NCBI GenBank assembly: GCA_021399405.1
Contig: JAAFKL010000219.1
Span: forward strand, 1 to 5,366
Direction: 5' to 3'
From: Candidatus Heimdallarchaeota archaeon
GTDB taxonomy: Archaea > Asgardarchaeota > Heimdallarchaeia > Heimdallarchaeales > Kariarchaeaceae
DNA: 5,366 nucleotides
The notes under the pieces were generated by a model, which was not told the DNA's origin, searched no databases, and saw nothing but the letters and a program-made list of their open reading frames with translations. Positions 4,792 to 5,366 of this stretch are shown one piece after another (position 1 is the stretch's first letter; the number at the start of each line of letters is the position of its first letter). Position numbers and translations under genes: made by a program.

Positions 4792-5366
4792 AAATAATTA
4801 TCCAACCTTTGCTGTTTGAGATTTTTTGCCTTTGGATTTATTGAATTAACGAATTTTTGTTTATCAACTGAGGTGGAAACTAGTTTTTTAATTATCCGAA
4901 AATCATTAGTATAGTCATCAATTAGCTTTGTTCCGTTTCTTAGAATATAGCTAGGGTGGAAAATGGGAAAGAATCTGCTTTTTAATTTTTCATTGAACAA
5001 AGGCTTACCTTTTGCAGGAGTCATTTTGGCATCAGGGAAGAAATATCTCAGTGCCACACTACCCAATGTAACAATCATAGTTGGATCTAGTACCTGTAAC
5101 TGTCGTACAAGCCACTTATCTCCACAATATCTCATTTCTTTATTAGTAGGAGTTCGATTATTAGGTGGTCGGCACTTGACGATATTTAGTACGTTTACAT
5201 TCTCTCTCCCAATCCCAACTTCTTCTAGCATCCGATCCAGTAATTTACCGCTTCTACCAACAAAAGGTCTGCCCTGCTCATCTTCATTTTTACCAGGAGC
5301 TTCTCCAATAAAACACAATGCCTTAATGTTAGAAACCTCACCGATTACCACCATTGAACGATGGAT
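4788..5366 (-). CDS. family 4 uracil-DNA glycosylase (UDGa type), N-terminus beyond window edge
   Basis: Removes uracil from DNA, arising by cytosine deamination, to start base-excision repair. Numbering from the first in-window Met (5354), it shows the motif GEAPGKNEDEQGRPFVG (17-33), NIVKCRPPNNRTP (57-69), Cys77 in EMRYCGD, and the catalytic-region motif HPSYIL (133-138). Family 4 enzymes carry a 4Fe-4S cluster held by four Cys. C61 and C77 match the second pair; the first pair should lie upstream, outside the window. The frame stays open past that Met (Ile-His-Arg-Ser), matching the conserved stretch before GEAPG, so the Met is internal and the gene is truncated by the right edge. The C-terminus is a textbook PIP box, QQRLDNYF (181-188), for binding PCNA. 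Its TAG stop overlaps the TAG of the convergent TPR gene. Confidence 0.93.
   Translation of the reverse strand: MHRSMVVIGEVSNIKALCFIGEAPGKNEDEQGRPFVGRSGKLLDRMLEEVGIGRENVNVLNIVKCRPPNNRTPTNKEMRYCGDKWLVRQLQVLDPTMIVTLGSVALRYFFPDAKMTPAKGKPLFNEKLKSRFFPIFHPSYILRNGTKLIDDYTNDFRIIKKLVSTSVDKQKFVNSINPKAKNLKQQRLDNYF

Noticed and set aside
5352..5354. ATG as the true start of the UDG
   Set aside because: The frame remains open upstream to the window edge with family-like residues, and the first Cys pair of the iron-sulphur cluster would be missing.
1..5366. Genome-wide reading of TAG as a sense codon
   Set aside because: The UDG ends at TAG directly after a complete PIP box and the TPR gene ends at TAG with a TAA two codons on, so TAG terminates at least two genes here. 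Only site-specific readthrough remains possible.

Overview
The window is AT-rich archaeal-looking DNA, most likely from an Asgard (Promethearchaeati) archaeon, possibly a Loki- or Heimdall-type genome assembled from a metagenome. The case rests on three things. There is a small Ras-like GTPase with the Asgard-type SLNIEMEY / VFPGQ signature. There is a large TPR protein with a small alpha/beta C-terminal domain of the roadblock/longin-like kind. There is also an archaeal-style family 4 uracil-DNA glycosylase ending in a PCNA-binding tail. Clade assignment is an inference; no rRNA or ribosomal marker is present.

Layout from left to right. Positions 1-250 hold a locally GC-rich island with a long hairpin and a short frame that has its own Shine-Dalgarno-like sequence and an early in-frame TAG; I cannot name it. 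Positions 251-439 are non-coding and contain nested inverted repeats. Positions 440-1731 (minus strand) are a two-gene operon: a three-helix membrane protein with a C-terminal Cys/His zinc-type domain (1075-1731), then, coupled through a TAATG overlap, a small GTPase (440-1075). The GTPase is split by an in-frame amber codon at 704-706, where relatives would probably carry Trp. Positions 1732-2045 are an AT-rich divergent intergenic region. Positions 2046-2927 (plus) encode a YycJ/WalJ-like metallo-beta-lactamase-fold nuclease. Positions 3016-4791 (plus) encode the 591-residue TPR protein. Positions 4788-5366 (minus) encode the uracil-DNA glycosylase, whose start lies beyond the right edge. 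The last two genes converge and share a CTAG in which each strand reads a TAG stop.

Two themes appear. The left half looks like a membrane-linked small-GTPase module: a membrane anchor with a cytosolic metal-binding domain, translationally coupled to a GTPase that has no lipidation motif of its own. The right half carries two predicted DNA-repair enzymes, the UDG and the MBL nuclease. Both end in L-[DE]-[NS]-Y-F, a full PIP box in the UDG and a degenerate one in the nuclease, suggesting that both are recruited to the PCNA sliding clamp. The TPR protein between them is probably a protein-interaction scaffold. The most notable single observation is the amber codon inside an otherwise complete GTPase: a fresh nonsense mutation, a sequence error, or readthrough.
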